From: Blastocatellia bacterium
GTDB lineage: Bacteria > Acidobacteriota > Blastocatellia > Pyrinomonadales > Pyrinomonadaceae
DNA: 6,020 nt
Assembly: GCA_003175865.1 (NCBI GenBank)
Contig: PSRF01000240.1
Coordinates: 1-6,020, forward strand
Direction of reading: 5' to 3'
In this document: positions 3,642-6,020 of the stretch, piece after piece
Layout of the letters: every line of letters begins with the position of its first letter
Numbering within the stretch: the first letter of the stretch is position 1
The notes under the pieces: generated by a model
The model's input: only the letters and a program-made list of their open reading frames with translations
Databases searched by the model: none
What the model was told of the DNA's origin: nothing
Position numbers and translations under genes: made by a program

Positions 3642-6020
3642 ATGGCTAAATCTCTCTACCTCAGCATTCCCCTGATCACGCTTTTGCTGCTCCAGCCCTC
3701 TGCCCAGCAGCAAAAGAATGTTGGTGGCAGTTCATTCCCAAAAAACGATATCACCTATTCTAAGGAAGTGGTCACACCTCACGTGCCATGGGCCACAAAA
3801 CTTCAACAAGGTCCGATAAAAAGTTTCTTCATTCCATCCGTGCAATACGGGCGCGACATGGTGGAGTTGATGCAACGAATTCAACTAGAGCCAACAACAG
3901 ACTCGATCGACAGCCAATGGGACATAAACTGCTGGGGCATCGGTGATTACTACGGTCATGAATACCGTGGTGATCGAGACGACTTTCAAACAGTTTACGA
4001 TTATGTCGAAAAAGATCTGATGGGTAACGAGCCATTCGAGGTGATGTTGATTCCGGGCATCAATGGATGGTCACGCATGACGCGTACAACTCGTGACTCA
4101 ATCTTGCGTCGAGTAAAAGAGGGTGCAGGACTAGTGTTGCTTCATCCTTTCGTCGGTGACGTTAAGGGCCACCCATTTAAAGGCGATGAACCGGTTGGTG
4201 ATCAACGTGTCTGGGAACTCTCTCCACTGATCGGAGTTCCCGACGATACAGTGAACGAACGCGGTTATCCGGAAGTAAATCGTGATGCGATCACAAAAGG
4301 AAAATGGGAACTTGGTCAGTCACATTTCATCACTGAAGGTTTTCCAATCGAATTAATACCTGAAGGTAATACAGGTGGATCGTTTTATCGTTACAAAGCG
4401 AATGGCGATGTACTAATCAGATCAGGAGAGAACCCGATCCTCGCTGTTAAGAACTACGGCAAGGGCCGTGTTGTGGCAATGGCTTATGTCGAAGAAGGTT
4501 TCACACCTCAAAGCATCAACCCTTATGAAAGCAACATCTTTTGGGACTACTGGGAATATCAGTACTCGTTACTTGCACGTTCTCTCTTGTGGGCATCAGG
4601 CCGTGAGATCGCTGTCGATATTCAGTCATTGACCACAAGCGATGACGGACTCAAGTTATCTTTGTCAGCGCGCGGTAATCAGTCAGTGCAAATTGAAGTG
4701 ACAGGTAAGAATGAATTTGGTCAACCTCTTGGATCAACCCGAATCGAAAAGGTCCTAAGTCCGGGTACAAATTCAGTCGAGATTCCATTCTCCAGTTTGC
4801 AAATTCCTATTGGTTGGCCTGGTGGACGTCAAATATTTAACGTGATCATTCGTGATTCAAAAGACAATTCCACGCTTAACTGGGGCGCGGCAACCTTCAG
4901 CACTCCAAAACGCGCGATGATGACCAGCACCAAACCTGCGGTCGATGTGTACAAGCGAGGTGAGACGTTAAGCGCTGTACTGCGTGCGACGGGAAATCTC
5001 GCTGGTTTGCAGATGCGTATGCAGGTATCCGACGATCTAGGACGACTACTCGGCATTATCTCCGCACCTGCGCGAGGTGAACGCACATTCACCTTCTCTC
5101 TTAATGACTTTCTCGGAAAGTTCGCGTTTGTGACTGGTGAACTTGTCGATGAACGTGGTGCGGTTGTCGATCAGGTCCGCGCCAAACCTGTCATGGTGGT
5201 GCAAGATGTTCGAAGGATTAAGGAATACACAGCACTTGTTTCATTTGGAGGAACCAAACACTACCTGCAGGACGCGCAGATGAGGATGGTTCGCGGCGCG
5301 GCCGCGGACACAGGGTTCACCTGGGGAGGTGACGTCGACAATTCTCTTAACATTCCACGCGGCACCTTCGGAGTGTATTGGTACGATCGCGGTCCAACCA
5401 CTCCACAGGCAATGGAGCAAGCGATTGCCGATTATCAAAAGACAGGAGATTTTGAGTCACTTGGCTATCTAACAAAAAAAGAACTCTACAAACGCACCGA
5501 AGATAAGAAATTTCTTCAGCGAACGCCCTCATTCAATGACGCGCCGTTTATGAGGAGTCTCGCCGATATCGTTCGCACCTCCGCTCGCAATAAAGCCCGT
5601 TACAACATGGACTATTACTTCGTTGGCGACGAAGGCTCATTGACATCATACGGTGACGCCGCTGACTTCGACTGGAGTCCGCAATCGCTTAACGACTTCC
5701 GTGAATGGTTGAAACAGGAATACGGAACTGTTGAAGGCCTTAATAAGGAGTGGCGCACAAATTTTTCGCAGTGGCAACAAGTCGTTCCTTATACGACCGA
5801 TGAGGCAAAGAAGACTCGAACCTTTGCTCCGTGGGCCGACCATCGCACGTTCATGGAGATTACATTCGCGCGCGCTTATCAGGCAGCTCGAGATGCGGCG
5901 ATACAAGGCGATCCAGATGCACACATAGCCGTCTCCGGAACTCAAGCCACGAACGCCTATGATGGAGCCGATTGGTCGCGACTTGATCGGGTAATCGATG
6001 ATTTCCTTTCCTATGACGGC
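3642..6020 (+). CDS. Exported GH42-like glycoside hydrolase with N-terminal glutamine-amidotransferase-like domain, 3' end beyond window
   Basis: The frame is open for 793 codons from the ATG to the last base. Residues 1-21 look like a signal peptide (SIPLITLLLLQPSA, possible cut after Ala21), pointing to export. Residues about 55-315 resemble the class I amidotransferase-like/beta-galactosidase trimerisation fold: strand FEVMLIPG near 132-139, GAGLVLLHPF at 161-170, and NPILAVKNYGKGRVVAMAY from 264; the nucleophile Cys is absent, so this domain is probably not an amidotransferase. Two beta-rich, Ig-like stretches cover about 320-420 and 421-520. From about 526 a clan GH-A barrel seems to begin: MDYYFVGDEGS places Glu664 as the candidate acid/base, and DFREWLKQEYG (685-695) plus LNKEW (700-704) match the GH42 segment after strand 4. 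DFLSYDG at the edge fits the GH42 strand before the nucleophile, which must lie outside. The start is chosen because the signal peptide follows it and the only upstream option in frame is a GTG at 3558 inside the hairpin element. No Shine-Dalgarno is visible. Substrate unknown; beta-galactosidase-like activity is only inferred. Confidence 0.82.
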   Translation, partial: MAKSLYLSIPLITLLLLQPSAQQQKNVGGSSFPKNDITYSKEVVTPHVPWATKLQQGPIKSFFIPSVQYGRDMVELMQRIQLEPTTDSIDSQWDINCWGIGDYYGHEYRGDRDDFQTVYDYVEKDLMGNEPFEVMLIPGINGWSRMTRTTRDSILRRVKEGAGLVLLHPFVGDVKGHPFKGDEPVGDQRVWELSPLIGVPDDTVNERGYPEVNRDAITKGKWELGQSHFITEGFPIELIPEGNTGGSFYRYKANGDVLIRSGENPILAVKNYGKGRVVAMAYVEEGFTPQSINPYESNIFWDYWEYQYSLLARSLLWASGREIAVDIQSLTTSDDGLKLSLSARGNQSVQIEVTGKNEFGQPLGSTRIEKVLSPGTNSVEIPFSSLQIPIGWPGGRQIFNVIIRDSKDNSTLNWGAATFSTPKRAMMTSTKPAVDVYKRGETLSAVLRATGNLAGLQMRMQVSDDLGRLLGIISAPARGERTFTFSLNDFLGKFAFVTGELVDERGAVVDQVRAKPVMVVQDVRRIKEYTALVSFGGTKHYLQDAQMRMVRGAAADTGFTWGGDVDNSLNIPRGTFGVYWYDRGPTTPQAMEQAIADYQKTGDFESLGYLTKKELYKRTEDKKFLQRTPSFNDAPFMRSLADIVRTSARNKARYNMDYYFVGDEGSLTSYGDAADFDWSPQSLNDFREWLKQEYGTVEGLNKEWRTNFSQWQQVVPYTTDEAKKTRTFAPWADHRTFMEITFARAYQAARDAAIQGDPDAHIAVSGTQATNAYDGADWSRLDRVIDDFLSYDG

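Noticed and set aside
4829..5092. Minus-strand ORFs inside the secreted-protein gene (also 5241-5438, 5347-5532, 5646-5945, 3829-4035)
   Set aside because: They lie opposite a long + strand frame with a coherent protein sequence, have no family-like content, and lack ribosome binding sites; they are antisense shadows.

Overview
The window holds part of a bacterial carbohydrate-use locus, with every gene on the + strand. Base composition is moderate, near half GC. The gene types (ROK sugar kinase, Na+/solute symporter, Gfo/Idh/MocA oxidoreductase, large secreted glycosidase-like protein) and a hairpin-packed intergenic repeat suggest an Acidobacteriota-like, or less likely Planctomycetota/Verrucomicrobiota-like, soil or sediment heterotroph. 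That placement is inference from gene style; the window has no rRNA or phylogenetic marker.

Layout. Positions 2-772 are the 3' part of a ROK-family gene whose start lies before the window. It overlaps by 4 bp (ATGA) the 500-residue SSS-family symporter gene at 769-2271. Sixteen bases later, behind a strong AGGAGG, comes a 47-residue single-span membrane protein at 2288-2431, probably a small partner of the symporter. After 47 bp a GTG-started Gfo/Idh/MocA oxidoreductase runs from 2479 to 3435. These four genes look like one operon. The interval 3436-3641 is almost filled by a 189-bp composite repeat (3446-3634) made of six small hairpins, whose outer 48 bp form an imperfect inverted repeat (39/48 matches). 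Only 7 bp after its end, an exported protein begins at 3642 and stays open to the last base (793 codons, no stop). It has a signal peptide, a glutamine-amidotransferase-like domain, beta-rich linkers and the first part of a GH42-like (beta/alpha)8 barrel.

Likely joint role (inference): the secreted protein attacks a glycoside outside the cytoplasm, the symporter with its small partner imports the released sugar, the oxidoreductase oxidises or epimerises it, and the ROK protein phosphorylates it or senses it. The substrate cannot be read from the sequence. The points most worth a second look are the six-hairpin inverted-repeat element beside a start codon that has no Shine-Dalgarno, the ROK protein that has lost its zinc cysteines and the Glu of its ExGH motif, the unusual domain order of the glycosidase-like protein, and the 47-residue membrane protein.
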